DNA from: Candidatus Poribacteria bacterium
GTDB taxonomy: Bacteria > Poribacteria > WGA-4E > WGA-3G
Length of the DNA stretch: 54,268 nucleotides
NCBI GenBank assembly: GCA_022826805.1
Contig: JAJDUH010000055.1
Coordinates: 1 to 54,268, forward strand
Reading direction: 5' to 3'
The notes under the pieces are model-generated. The model made no database searches and was not told where the DNA came from. It was given only the letters and a program-made list of their open reading frames with translations. How positions within the stretch are numbered: position 1 is the stretch's first letter; every line of letters starts with the position of its first letter. The position numbers and the translations under genes are program-made. Positions 1 through 7,952 of this stretch are shown piece after piece.

Positions 1-2
1 AT

Positions 3-1922
3 GGAAAGTTAGATGTGATCGTCGCCACTGGTGCCTATCCGAGAGCCGTGTTTCAGGTATCAAAGACTGGGGCGTTTTTGGACGTAACCGAGACGTTTCA
101 TTTCCCGCGTATGAGCAATGTCACAGACGCTGTGTTTGCCGATTTCAATGGCGATCTGCGTCCGGATGTTTTTCTCGCACGGGATGTCTATCGCTCTCAT
201 ATAAACATTGTTGATGACCGGACGCTGAAGCTTTACATCCGTAACAATCAAGGTGAAAGGGGTATACGTTTCAGCACCGATTCCGAAGTCTATTTTGAAA
301 TCTTTTCCGTCTGGGAACCGCGATTGTCTCTAATTTCAATTGGTGAACAGGGACACGACATTGAGGCGTTCGATGGTGAATTTATTGGCACACATGGGTC
401 TCGAAATGTCGCCACGTTTCGATTTCGGTTATCGCCGGAAGACGCTCGGGTCATCGGGTTGAAACGGCGTCCAGAAGTCGATCTCTTCGGCATTTATGTC
501 GGCTATGATCCTGAAATGAAAGCGTGGACGCTCTTATACCATAAAAGTTCGCATACGAATAACTGGACGGGTTTTGAGGCGGTGATTTCAGCAGGCGCGC
601 CCATCTCAGACGTAGCGCCGGTTAACTTTGCTCAGGGTGACCTGTCTCACTATCCCGAATCCGTCCTGCTCCTGAAAACGAACAACCGTCGCTTTAGACG
701 CGCCCCGTCGTTTGCCGAGGGCGGCAGGTCGATTGCTGCCGGCGACTTTGACAACGATATGGATATTGACATCTACCTTGTGCGTTCAAGCAGTGCCGGC
801 AATCTTGCGAATCGGCTCTACGAAAATCAGGGGGATGGCGTTTTCGTTGCGCAGCGTCGTATCGGTGCTGCGAGCGGAAGTATGGAGGGGAGAGGGCAAA
901 GCGTTACGATGGCTGACTATGATAAGGATGGGTATCTGGATCTTTTTTTGACCAATGGGAGAGGTGCCTACCCCTTCAACGAGGGTCCCGATCAGCTTTT
1001 GCGAAACACCGGGAGTGGCAACAATTGGATTCAGATTGATTTAGAAGGCAAGGTATCTAATAAGGACGGCATAGGCGCGAAGGTTTTTGCGACGACGCCT
1101 GATGGGACGACGCAACTTCGTGAAAATACGGGTGGCATCCATTATTCGCAACAGGACCAAAAACGCATCCATTTTGGACTTGCGGGGCATCGTGAAGTCA
1201 GAGAGTTACGCATTCATTGGCCCAGCGGTATCCATCAAACCTTGAACAACCTGCCCGTCAACCGAGTGGTTCGTGTCGTTGAGAGTGGCGTAGAACCCTC
1301 AATGCCTGCCGATGTCAATAGCGACGGCGTGATAAATATTTCCGACCTTCTCCTTGTCGGCAAATATATCGGCGAATCCCCGTTGACGTACCCAAGTGCC
1401 GATGTCAATGGCGACGGCAAGATTGATATTGCCGATATGATTGAGATTATCGAAAGTGCTGTGAAAACAACAACCGCTGCTGGCGCGTCAAAACAGCGGG
1501 TAACCGGAGAAACGGGCGCTGCGGTTTCCGCGCTTTACGATAAAATTGAGACGTTATCAGCGGATGCGTCAGAAATCGAACGTGTCAGGGCATTCTTAGA
1601 GCCCCTATTGATGCCTCTTGAACGTCCCGTGTCAACGCAGCTTCACGCCAATTATCCGAATCCATTTAACCCGGAGACGTGGATTCCGTATCAGTTATCC
1701 GAAAGCACGGATGGGAAAATCAACATCTACAATTCGCAAGGCACGTTAGTGCGCGCACTGACGTTGGGTCATCAGACAGCGGGTTACTACACAAGTCGGA
1801 GTCGTGCAGCGTATTGGGATGGTCGGAACGCACTCGGTGAACGCGTTGCGTCTGGTATCTATTTCTACCAGTTGCAAACCGACGAGCTTTCACCGATGCG
1901 AAAAATGGTCATCTTGAAGTAG
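3..1922 (+). CDS. FG-GAP/UnbV repeat protein with dockerin and C-terminal sorting-like module, 5' partial
   Basis: The frame is open to the left edge and the first codons read GKLDVIVATG, a typical FG-GAP phrase, so the gene is cut by the window and the GTG at 15 is not its start. Visible parts in order are: FG-GAP/VCBS calcium-binding propeller blades (phrases such as DFDNDMDIDIYL and DYDKDGYLDLFL); an ASPIC/UnbV domain at about residues 335-425 (GIGAKV, HWPSGIHQ); a dockerin-like pair of DxNxDGxIxxxD loops at about 430-485; and a C-terminal FlgD/Por-like module opening with YPNPFNPETWIPY and ending in GIYFYQL and a basic tail. It is probably a secreted or cell-surface protein. The paralogue at 19595-21427 has the same layout without the dockerin. 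The substrate or partner is unknown. Confidence 0.9.
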   Translation, partial: GKLDVIVATGAYPRAVFQVSKTGAFLDVTETFHFPRMSNVTDAVFADFNGDLRPDVFLARDVYRSHINIVDDRTLKLYIRNNQGERGIRFSTDSEVYFEIFSVWEPRLSLISIGEQGHDIEAFDGEFIGTHGSRNVATFRFRLSPEDARVIGLKRRPEVDLFGIYVGYDPEMKAWTLLYHKSSHTNNWTGFEAVISAGAPISDVAPVNFAQGDLSHYPESVLLLKTNNRRFRRAPSFAEGGRSIAAGDFDNDMDIDIYLVRSSSAGNLANRLYENQGDGVFVAQRRIGAASGSMEGRGQSVTMADYDKDGYLDLFLTNGRGAYPFNEGPDQLLRNTGSGNNWIQIDLEGKVSNKDGIGAKVFATTPDGTTQLRENTGGIHYSQQDQKRIHFGLAGHREVRELRIHWPSGIHQTLNNLPVNRVVRVVESGVEPSMPADVNSDGVINISDLLLVGKYIGESPLTYPSADVNGDGKIDIADMIEIIESAVKTTTAAGASKQRVTGETGAAVSALYDKIETLSADASEIERVRAFLEPLLMPLERPVSTQLHANYPNPFNPETWIPYQLSESTDGKINIYNSQGTLVRALTLGHQTAGYYTSRSRAAYWDGRNALGERVASGIYFYQLQTDELSPMRKMVILK

Positions 1923-1963
1923 CAATTGGCAATTAGCGATTAGCGGTCAGCGATAGCGACAAT

Positions 1964-2012
1964 CCGCCTCGCCCAGGAGGACCCTCAGAACCCTCCTGCT
2001 TGAGCGGGGCGG
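1964..2012. repeat. Imperfect palindrome after the first gene
   Basis: CCGCCTCGCCCAGGAGG is followed within ten bases by CCTCCTGCTTGAGCGGGGCGG, so CAGGAGG/CCTCCTG forms an inner stem and CCGCC/GGCGG an outer one. There is no T-tract, so this is a structured 3' end or repeat element and not a clear Rho-independent terminator. Confidence 0.5.
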
Positions 2013-2207
2013 AATATGTCAAAATACAGGATGAACACATCCTGTCAACAGAACACTCTCAAAGACGGTTTTGCTCTTTTTTACGCACGTCCTGGGACGA
2101 CGTTATAAACTCACCCTGTCTTTTTAGGATGACATTAACCTCCTAAATTCAAACTAAATACTGGCGGTCAGGGGGCCATGTGCGTAATGCGCGGAACTGA
2201 CCAGATG

Positions 2208-2248
2208 TAGCGATGGGAGATGTCGACTATCCCATCGCTATATTTTTT
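2208..2248 (+). terminator. Rho-independent terminator
   Basis: TAGCGATGGGA pairs with TCCCATCGCTA and is followed by TATTTTTTG, a classic terminator shape on the plus strand. It lies about 290 bases after the FG-GAP gene. The stretch 1923-2369 otherwise holds low-complexity AGCGATTAGC-like sequence, the palindrome at 1964-2012 and the hairpin starting GTAGGAGCGAGC at 2278; no gene is visible there. Confidence 0.65.
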
Positions 2249-2277
2249 GTCCAATACGGTTGAAAACCCAACCTCTT

Positions 2278-2366
2278 GTAGGAGCGAGCTGTGCTCGCGA
2301 TATTGGGTAAAAGCATTAGCATCTGTCAACGGAAACCGAAATCGGCATCGAAAACTGGATAGACCT
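2278..2366. repeat. Dispersed repeat pieces shared with 22.99 kb and 25.52 kb
   Basis: GTAGGAGCGAGCTGTGCTCG (2278 on) recurs at about 22993 and, as a variant, at 23531. The segment from 2319 that reads CATCTGTCAACGGAAACCGA recurs at 25521-25563 inside a MITE-like element. These look like mobile-element remnants next to the end of the small HTH gene. Confidence 0.55.
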
Positions 2367-2369
2367 CGC

Positions 2370-2606
2370 TTAACCCAACCGCGTTGAATCTTCACCCTCA
2401 GCATTGTGTGCGTGTTGATTCTTCAGTGCCGCTGTCTTATACGCATCAACGAGTTCATTTTCAAAGTCTATCCAGACCTGGAGTTTCCGCCAGCGTGAGA
2501 CCGTCGAATCAGTGACGTTGAAGTGTTCTGCGATTTTGGTGTTGCTTACGCCGTTGAAAGACATCTCACAAGCCGTGAGAATTGTGCCTTTTGAAGTACT
2601 CCGCAT
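2370..2606 (-). CDS. Small helix-turn-helix protein (homeodomain-like)
   Basis: This is a 78-residue protein. The ATG at 2606 is chosen over the longer frame (to 2687) because AAAAGGAGG sits just upstream of it. The core reads GVSNTKIAEHFNVTDSTVSRWRKL, broken here as SNTKIAEHFNV and TDSTVSRWRKL, which is a homeodomain-like HTH of the kind found in transposase N-termini and phage terminase small subunits (phBC6A51 type). No DDE or nuclease domain follows, so it is either a stand-alone DNA-binding regulator or the remnant of a mobile element. Repeat pieces overlap its 3' end. The DNA-binding fold is fairly sure; the role is unknown. Confidence 0.6.
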   Translation of the reverse strand: MRSTSKGTILTACEMSFNGVSNTKIAEHFNVTDSTVSRWRKLQVWIDFENELVDAYKTAALKNQHAHNAEGEDSTRLG

Positions 2607-2775
2607 GGTAAAACCTCCTTTTCGATTGACTTTAAAAAATTGAATCTCGGACGTATTAATTATGCCATATATAACAAAAAAAGTCAAAATATATTAAAAA
2701 AATAAATAAATCAATAAATTTAGTATTATTTAATTATAAATTTATATAATATTGTCAGACGAGGCTTGGTCCGTC

Positions 2776-2807
2776 AAAAAAAAAGGCGGTATGCTAAACA
2801 TACCGCC
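2776..2807 (-). terminator. Rho-independent terminator, minus strand
   Basis: A nine-base stem GGCGGTATG/CATACCGCC with a CTAAA loop is flanked by nine A residues on the plus strand, which form the U-tract of a minus-strand transcript. It could stop transcripts coming from the AAA-TOPRIM gene, about 570 bases away. Confidence 0.6.
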
Positions 2808-2833
2808 TGAATCCCATTCTGAACGTTGACAAT

Positions 2834-3253
2834 ATGGGGGACCTGATAGTGATACTCGCCGCCTGCTTTTTGGCACTCCGCGTTACACTAACAAAGGTAT
2901 TCGTCCAAGACATCTATCCTTACCGATTACTTGTTTGGGTATTGGCTTTAAACATTCCGATTTTTCTCGTCTTGAGTTATCTCTTTGAAGGCGGGCAGTC
3001 AATAGAGTGGACATTGGCAAGCGGGGTCGCATTGCTCTACCAAGGATGGGTTATCACTGGCTTCTGCTTTTTAGTGTTGACCTGGACGCTAAGAACATAT
3101 AAGGCAAGCAAACGGGTCGTCTTTTCTTTTTTGATGCCAGTGTCGGGCGTCCTGTTTAGCAACCTGTTTTTAGGCGATGTGCTAACTGTCAGCGTATTGA
3201 TAGGCACTGGATTGGTGGCAGCAGGGATCTATTTGGTCAATCTACAGCACTAA
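2834..3253 (+). CDS. Half-size EamA/DMT-family membrane transporter
   Basis: This 139-residue protein is almost all hydrophobic, with four to five predicted membrane helices. The end (FSFLMPVSGVLFSNLFLGD followed by GTGLVAAGIYL) is the usual second half of an EamA domain: a P-V-x-x-V-L helix, a short loop, then a Gly-rich last helix. Most EamA transporters have two such domains (about 300 residues). Only one is present and the upstream DNA is AT-rich non-coding, so it is either a true single-domain DMT member working as a dimer or a 5'-deleted remnant. The ATG at 2834 has no strong ribosome binding site. The substrate cannot be told. Confidence 0.65.
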   Translation: MGDLIVILAACFLALRVTLTKVFVQDIYPYRLLVWVLALNIPIFLVLSYLFEGGQSIEWTLASGVALLYQGWVITGFCFLVLTWTLRTYKASKRVVFSFLMPVSGVLFSNLFLGDVLTVSVLIGTGLVAAGIYLVNLQH

Positions 3254-3373
3254 AGCGTATATGAGCGACCGAGAACATTACAGGTGTAGAGAAAGACTCT
3301 GGCTGCGACTCTCGCTGCATCTTGATCTGCTTTCTCTGATTTTAGACCCATCAAAGCGATTTTCTCTTTGGGA

Positions 3374-4930
3374 TTACCCGCGCCACTGTCTTAAAATCCC
3401 CCGCAGCTCACTTACGAGTGGCTGAATGTCGCTCTCTGTTCGATCTGATTCTAAGCGCGCAACGATCCGGCAGATCTCGGATGTATCCCTGTGCAGGTTT
3501 TCAGACAAACTCCGGAATTTATTTTTTGCGATTTCTGAGGGGGTATCAGATGCCGAGTTGTAAATAGCATCTAACTGGTTCATTAAATTCAATAGACCTG
3601 CCCGATTAACTCCGAGTTGTACGGCATCAGGATCTGGAATATCTCGCAGCGTTTCCCACACCCAACTTTCCGGTGCCGCGTTGCCCGGAAGAAACAATAT
3701 TGAAATGTTGATACCAGATCCCGCCGCAGCTCGTATTTTGTTTTCTACTTCACCACTGCGTTGGTCGCCGTCAAGAATAAAGACAGTATCTTGAATCTGA
3801 CCAAATTTTCTTAAAGTCTCAGCGTGCATCGGGAATTGGCTTGCCCCTGGGTCTCGTCCGATGCGAAGTGATTCTCTACTGATACCTTCTTTCGGCAACA
3901 AGAAATCAAATACACCTTCCAAGATGCCTTCAGCGGTTTCATCTTCACAGAGCAGTTTCAGCATCTCACTGGAGCGTCCGTAAAGTGCGTTCTGAATTAA
4001 GTCGCGGTATGCCGGGCGAACCGCGACTTCGCCAGATGAATCATCTCGGTCGAGAAAAATCTTACCGTTGAGAGGGACGGCGTCGAGAACGACCGGACTG
4101 TGAGATGTAACAATAATCTGGAGATCGTTGCGGAGTGCCAGTTGTTGTAAATGCAGCATGAGGAGTTGCTGCACCCAAGGATGCAGCCCTGCCTCCACTT
4201 CGTCAATCAGAACGAGTGCACCATTGAGTTGTGTGATTTCTTGCGACAATCGCAGGATTGCGCGTTCCCCGGCCGCCATGTGTAATTCGGAGTAAGTTGC
4301 ACCGTTCTCTTGGGCAGCAAAAAGGAGATTTTTATTTCCACTGGATAGATCGACAACTTCTGAATACCTAAAAGGAAGCATCTGATGTGCAAACTCAATC
4401 TGTGCTGCTGTCAACGGTATTTCTTCCGGTTTAGACTTCAGACGCGACATGTTAAGAACACTGCGCACCTCTGCAGGATTACTCAGATTGCTAAGTGTTC
4501 TGAGATAGACCTGCCGCTCCGGCTGACTGACATTTTGGCGACGGAAAAAACTCCGACTCCATCCCTTAACACGTTGCCATTGCATAGAAAGCGGTCCCTC
4601 AGACCTCAGGTAGTTGAACTCTATAGTGACTTCTTGACGTATATCCTCCCGTGCTCCGAGTTTAGGACGGTAATCTGGAAAGAGCGTCGATGGCACGAAG
4701 TCCTTAACACCAGCACCTGGTACCTTATAAGCACAAGCAGCTGCGAAAAGCACCGTCGATTTACCGGTAGTATTTCCACCCGCGATGACGCTCACTGGGT
4801 AATCAAACACCACGCGCAAATTATTAAACCCGCGGATACCATCCAAGCGGATTTCGGATAGAAAATGCGGTAGATGCGACTTCTTACCTTGCAAGTCTCT
4901 CCAGAGTCCTTCTAAGCGTCTTTCAAGCAT
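3374..4930 (-). CDS. AAA ATPase with TOPRIM-like C-terminus (OLD-like)
   Basis: This is a 518-residue protein with an SMC/ABC-type ATPase head: Walker A GGNTTGKST at residues 51-59, an MAAGERAILRL signature, Walker B ALVLIDEVEAGLHPW near 240, and the IIVTSHSPVVLD sensor motif. The C-terminal part has LLCEDETAEGI near 326 and VFILDGDQRSG near 385, acidic motifs placed like the TOPRIM nuclease motifs of OLD-family proteins. OLD proteins act as nucleases, often in phage defence. No helicase partner (as in Gabija) or HNH partner (as in Septu) is next to it, so it looks like a solitary class-1-type OLD. The ATPase call is firm, the TOPRIM call is moderate, and the defence role is inferred. Confidence 0.75.
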   Translation of the reverse strand: MLERRLEGLWRDLQGKKSHLPHFLSEIRLDGIRGFNNLRVVFDYPVSVIAGGNTTGKSTVLFAAACAYKVPGAGVKDFVPSTLFPDYRPKLGAREDIRQEVTIEFNYLRSEGPLSMQWQRVKGWSRSFFRRQNVSQPERQVYLRTLSNLSNPAEVRSVLNMSRLKSKPEEIPLTAAQIEFAHQMLPFRYSEVVDLSSGNKNLLFAAQENGATYSELHMAAGERAILRLSQEITQLNGALVLIDEVEAGLHPWVQQLLMLHLQQLALRNDLQIIVTSHSPVVLDAVPLNGKIFLDRDDSSGEVAVRPAYRDLIQNALYGRSSEMLKLLCEDETAEGILEGVFDFLLPKEGISRESLRIGRDPGASQFPMHAETLRKFGQIQDTVFILDGDQRSGEVENKIRAAAGSGINISILFLPGNAAPESWVWETLRDIPDPDAVQLGVNRAGLLNLMNQLDAIYNSASDTPSEIAKNKFRSLSENLHRDTSEICRIVARLESDRTESDIQPLVSELRGILRQWRG

Positions 4931-5147
4931 GGATTACGACCGCCCTATCCTTTGATGTCGTGGTGTACCGCCTAAATTGAACTTCTATAGACATAGCACT
5001 CCGCTGGAGGGCATTTCTTTTTCTATACGCTATTTCTATAGCTATAACACGCCTCTGGCGTGCGGGATTCTCTCAAGGTTCCATAAAGGTAATAAAGTTT
5101 GGGTTCACTTGTGTTCAATCTCAAGCTGAAGACATCCTATTTCGGTT

Positions 5148-5780
5148 TCAAGCGTTCAAGCCGAGCCGTTGTCCGGTGGTTGTCAACTTCTCAATAACCT
5201 GTTTGACGAGTTGACTGACGCGTCCTTTTGAAACATTCAAGACGCTGGCAATCTCATGGTTTTGCCAACCTTCGCGGAGGTAGATGAAAACTTTTTGTTC
5301 GCCAGGAGTGAGGATTTTCAAGATGTCGGGGAGAGCGGACGCGAAGCTGAGATCTTCGGCGAGTCGGTCTTCAAAGTCAGCCTGCGGGTCGGGAAATTGC
5401 AAAACCGACCCGGCAGCGGGCTCCCGCGTCTCATTTACCGGGACATAGGACGTCGGCACTTCCCGTAGGCTTTGTTTGATCTCCCGTTTTTTCGCATCCA
5501 TGAGGGCACCGCAGATACGCACACGGATAAAGCTTCTGAAACTCGCACCACTTTCATGCCCCGGATTGAATCTCGGTCCCTTATCAATGAGTGTCAGGGC
5601 GGCAACTTGAAACATATCCTCTTCGAGGTCAGGACGTTTCGGCGGTGCTTGGCTCATACACGTCGCACAGTGGCTGAGATCCGAAAAAAAAGATTTTATT
5701 GTGTCATTATCTGCCTCAAAGAGACCTTGATGTTCGTAAGATGGACATTTAACACCCATCGATTGACATTTTAAAGTCAT
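5148..5780 (-). CDS. Sigma-70-family factor with Cys-rich N-terminus
   Basis: This is a 210-residue protein. The ATG at 5780 is preferred to the frame start at 5834 because AAAGGAAGG lies before it. Residues about 60-110 resemble sigma region 2 (AALTLIDKGPRF, SFRSFIRVRICGALMDAKKRE). The C-terminus is a region-4 HTH (LTPGEQKVFIYLREGWQNH, EIASVLNVSKGRVSQLVKQV). The first 40 residues hold four Cys and one His (CQS, KCPSYEH, HCATC), which could bind zinc or act as a redox sensor; this is unusual for an ECF-type factor. A STAS anti-sigma antagonist is the next minus-strand gene upstream, which may point to a partner-switching circuit. Confidence 0.75.
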   Translation of the reverse strand: MTLKCQSMGVKCPSYEHQGLFEADNDTIKSFFSDLSHCATCMSQAPPKRPDLEEDMFQVAALTLIDKGPRFNPGHESGASFRSFIRVRICGALMDAKKREIKQSLREVPTSYVPVNETREPAAGSVLQFPDPQADFEDRLAEDLSFASALPDILKILTPGEQKVFIYLREGWQNHEIASVLNVSKGRVSQLVKQVIEKLTTTGQRLGLNA

Positions 5781-5867
5781 CTGCTTACCTTCCTTTTCCG
5801 GCGGCATACCCACTGGTATGCACGCCGAGGACACAAACTATTAGATTCTCAAGAACCCCCGCAACGA

Positions 5868-5962
5868 TTTATAGTGAAGCTTACAATTAAGTATACCCCT
5901 GTTCCTTAAACAGAGAGGCGTTCGTAGTAGTGCGATTCATCGCACGTTCCGCTAAAACGTGT
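5868..5962. repeat. About 95-bp dispersed repeat (copy 1)
   Basis: The segment beginning TTTATAGTGAAGCTTACAAT matches 25415-25505 over nearly its full length, including the hairpin GTGCGATTCATCGCAC. It is a MITE-like left end that abuts the next element at 5967. Confidence 0.65.
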
Positions 5963-5966
5963 TCAA

Positions 5967-6343
5967 TTATAGTGCATTCCATAATTAATTGGACACTTCT
6001 TTTGTAGCGCACGGGGAATGCCATCCGGGGAATGCCCTAAGGCATTCATACCGTTGATTCGCATTCATACCCCGGTAAAGCCTATATAGGCTTTATACCC
6101 CGGGGAATGCCCTAAGGCATTCATACCGTTGATTCTGAAGTGCCTAAGCACTTCATACCCGGTGAATGCCCATAAGGCATTCATACCGTTGATTCTGATT
6201 CTGATTCTGAATGCCCTAAGGCATGAATACCGTTGATTCTGATTTGTTAGTTTGCGTCCCACCCCTACCCGCAAACGAGCAGGAATCCGTGCCAAATGTT
6301 CACATATTTTCGGGCTTTACTATAATTCTAAAATCTACCATAG
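5967..6343. mobile_element. MITE-like element carrying a hairpin array
   Basis: The left end TTATAGTGCATTCCATAATT is close to the left end of the element at 22834. The right end (TAATTCTAAAATCTACCATA followed by G) is identical to that element's right end, and the two ends are imperfect inverted repeats. Inside (6011-6240) are successive hairpins: GAATGCC/GGCATTC, AAAGCCTATATAGGCTTT and GAAGTGC/GCACTTC, separated by ATACC and GTTGATTCTGA spacers. No protein is encoded; frames across it only translate the repeats. Confidence 0.6.
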
Positions 6344-6394
6344 AAACACGCTGCCGCCGCCGCGCAACACCGCTATCGTCAGTCATCCATGTTT

Positions 6395-6787
6395 TCAGGG
6401 TGAAGCCATCGGCAGTTGCTTCGAGACACCGTTGATCCACTGCGCCGTCGGTGCAAACGCCAAGACAGCAGCATCCGCCGTCTGAAAACACTGAAAAACA
6501 TTCGCCAGCCGCGTCAAAACAAGCAAGTTCTTGATATGTTTGCCAACATTGATAAGTCCGATACACGTTCCCTTCTGTGAAGCGTTGATGTGTGCATTCA
6601 GCAGCATACCCAACGCTGAGGAATCTACCTTGCGGATCTCTGTAAGATCTATAAGAAGATAAGGCGTATTAGCGTCATCTATCCACAGTGCCAGTTTTTC
6701 TCGCAACGCTGAGATCCCAGGACCCGCGATTTTTCCGCGAGGTTCCAAAATCGGAATGCCACGTTTCAGAGTTGTCGTAATTTCCAT
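6395..6787 (-). CDS. STAS-domain anti-sigma factor antagonist
   Basis: This is a 130-residue protein starting at the ATG at 6787, preceded by AAGGAGACGCGTT; the longer frame to 6838 lacks a ribosome binding site. It shows the SpoIIAA/RsbV-like STAS pattern: an N-terminal strand (ILEPRGKIAG), YLLIDLTEIRKVD, then SSALGML with the Ser that is normally phosphorylated by an anti-sigma kinase, and VLTRLANVFQCF in the last helix. It probably frees a sigma factor by binding its anti-sigma partner in the cytoplasm. The sigma-like gene downstream on the same strand is a possible target, but no anti-sigma kinase gene is visible in the window. Confidence 0.85.
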   Translation of the reverse strand: MEITTTLKRGIPILEPRGKIAGPGISALREKLALWIDDANTPYLLIDLTEIRKVDSSALGMLLNAHINASQKGTCIGLINVGKHIKNLLVLTRLANVFQCFQTADAAVLAFAPTAQWINGVSKQLPMASP

Positions 6788-6917
6788 AACGCGTCTCCTT
6801 GTTTTTTGAACCGTTGAAACATATCCATTTGTCAACATTCAGGAGCGTTAATAAAAACGCCTCTCTTAATTATAGAAACTACAGCGAAAAAGTTTAGGGT
6901 TATTTTTATTTTAATAA

Positions 6918-7040
6918 TAGGACTTACGCACTTCCTCTTAAAGTCGCCCTGATAAGGGGGATTTAGGGGGTTAAAAACACCGAAATAGCGACTTTTTCAG
7001 GAAAAAACATATCCTGTTTGTTCAATTTGCGTAAGTCCTA
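6918..7040. mobile_element. Short MITE with perfect 13-bp terminal inverted repeats
   Basis: TAGGACTTACGCA at 6918-6930 is the exact reverse complement of TGCGTAAGTCCTA at 7028-7040. The 123-bp element carries the palindromic piece CCCTGATAAGGGGGATTTAG also seen near 12.3, 22.9 and 23.25 kb. No coding sequence is present. The rest of the gap 6788-7270 is AT-rich and contains the promoter at 7198. Confidence 0.7.
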
Positions 7041-7197
7041 AATAAGTAATTTTGGATTTGGAAACGAATATTTTATGGTGAATTATATAGATAAGTGAAC
7101 ATCTGATATTATTCTACTGTATCTGGATAAAAAATGGCAAGAAAAAACTTGACAATGTGATTTTTCTTGTGTTTATCCGAACAAAAACCTTATTAAC

Positions 7198-7226
7198 TTG
7201 ACAAATATGGGCGAAAAGGGTATAAT
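7198..7226 (+). promoter_or_regulatory. Consensus sigma-70-type promoter
   Basis: TTGACA at 7198-7203, a 17-base spacer and TATAAT at 7221-7226 match the housekeeping consensus perfectly, 45 bases before the membrane-protein start at 7271. Another TTGACA lies at 7149. Confidence 0.75.
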
Positions 7227-7270
7227 TGCCAAAAGTCAGTTTTATGTGTTAGCATGGAAAGTGTTATCGT

Positions 7271-7714
7271 ATGAACGAGAACCAGTCCAGTGAGAAGGGA
7301 AACGAGGAAAGCGAAAAAGAACTATTAAAGACAAATCAAGAAATTCTATTTCAGATACGAGGTTTTAGCAGGCAGGCGATAGAAGTTTCTTGGATAACAC
7401 TTGCCCTAATTGTATTGTACCTATCTGTATCATTGATATTGTTTATATTCTTTAAAACAAAAATGAAAATAGGTATAATAGAATTAGGAGCTGTAACACC
7501 ACTATTCATACTAATCTCAACAATAATAAATGAAGTGAGGGTGAGAATAATGGAATGGGCAGCAGTTAGGCGTGAAAGACGCGAATATGAAAAGGAACAA
7601 CGAGAAGCAAAACTCCGTGCTCAAGGTAAAGCCGAAGGCAGACAAGAACTCTTGGAAGAACTAAAGGCAAAAGGGGTTGATACGAGTAAGATTGATAGTA
7701 AACCTCAAGAATAA
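7271..7714 (+). CDS. Small membrane protein with charged coiled-coil tail, unknown function
   Basis: This 147-residue protein is not recognised. It has a polar N-terminus rich in Glu/Asn (1-35), two membrane helices (about 46-66, WITLALIVLYLSV region, and about 72-92), then a highly charged helix (RRERREYEKEQREAK, GRQELLEELKAKG). The layout is like the unrelated protein at 10735-11172: a membrane anchor and a cytosolic Arg/Glu coiled coil. The gene is AT-rich, has a perfect promoter and its own terminator, and so forms a single-gene unit that looks unlike its neighbours. No function is proposed. Confidence 0.65.
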   Translation: MNENQSSEKGNEESEKELLKTNQEILFQIRGFSRQAIEVSWITLALIVLYLSVSLILFIFFKTKMKIGIIELGAVTPLFILISTIINEVRVRIMEWAAVRRERREYEKEQREAKLRAQGKAEGRQELLEELKAKGVDTSKIDSKPQE

Positions 7715-7755
7715 TTGTCTTTCTCTACAAACAATGATTTACAGATATGTGTAAG

Positions 7756-7789
7756 AAAGCCACTGGCTGATTAAGTCGGTGGCTTTTTT
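7756..7789 (+). terminator. Rho-independent terminator
   Basis: AAAGCCAC pairs with GTGGCTTT and runs into a T-tract, about 40 bases after the stop codon at 7714. Confidence 0.75.
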
Positions 7790-7952
7790 GCTATCTCACC
7801 GTAAACTCTCACACTCTCCTTGATAAACTTCGTAAACATATCCATTTCTCTATGGTTATACTTGTAGCACACAGGAAAGCATAATGTCTAATTTTGTTTT
7901 TTCAAGCCCGCCCGCGTTTTATAATCTCTGTATTATGTTTACATTTAACAGT

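Noticed and set aside
4385..4861. 158-aa plus-strand frame
   Set aside because: It is a shadow inside the AAA-TOPRIM gene; its composition is unlike a protein and it has no ribosome binding site.
6011..6240. Possible CRISPR array
   Set aside because: The units are palindromes of varying sequence and length with repeated spacers; there are no unique spacers of constant length and no cas genes.
6065..6295. Minus-strand 76-aa frame with INGMNAL repeats
   Set aside because: It only translates the hairpin array at 6011-6240; it has no ribosome binding site and its repeat peptide follows the DNA repeats.
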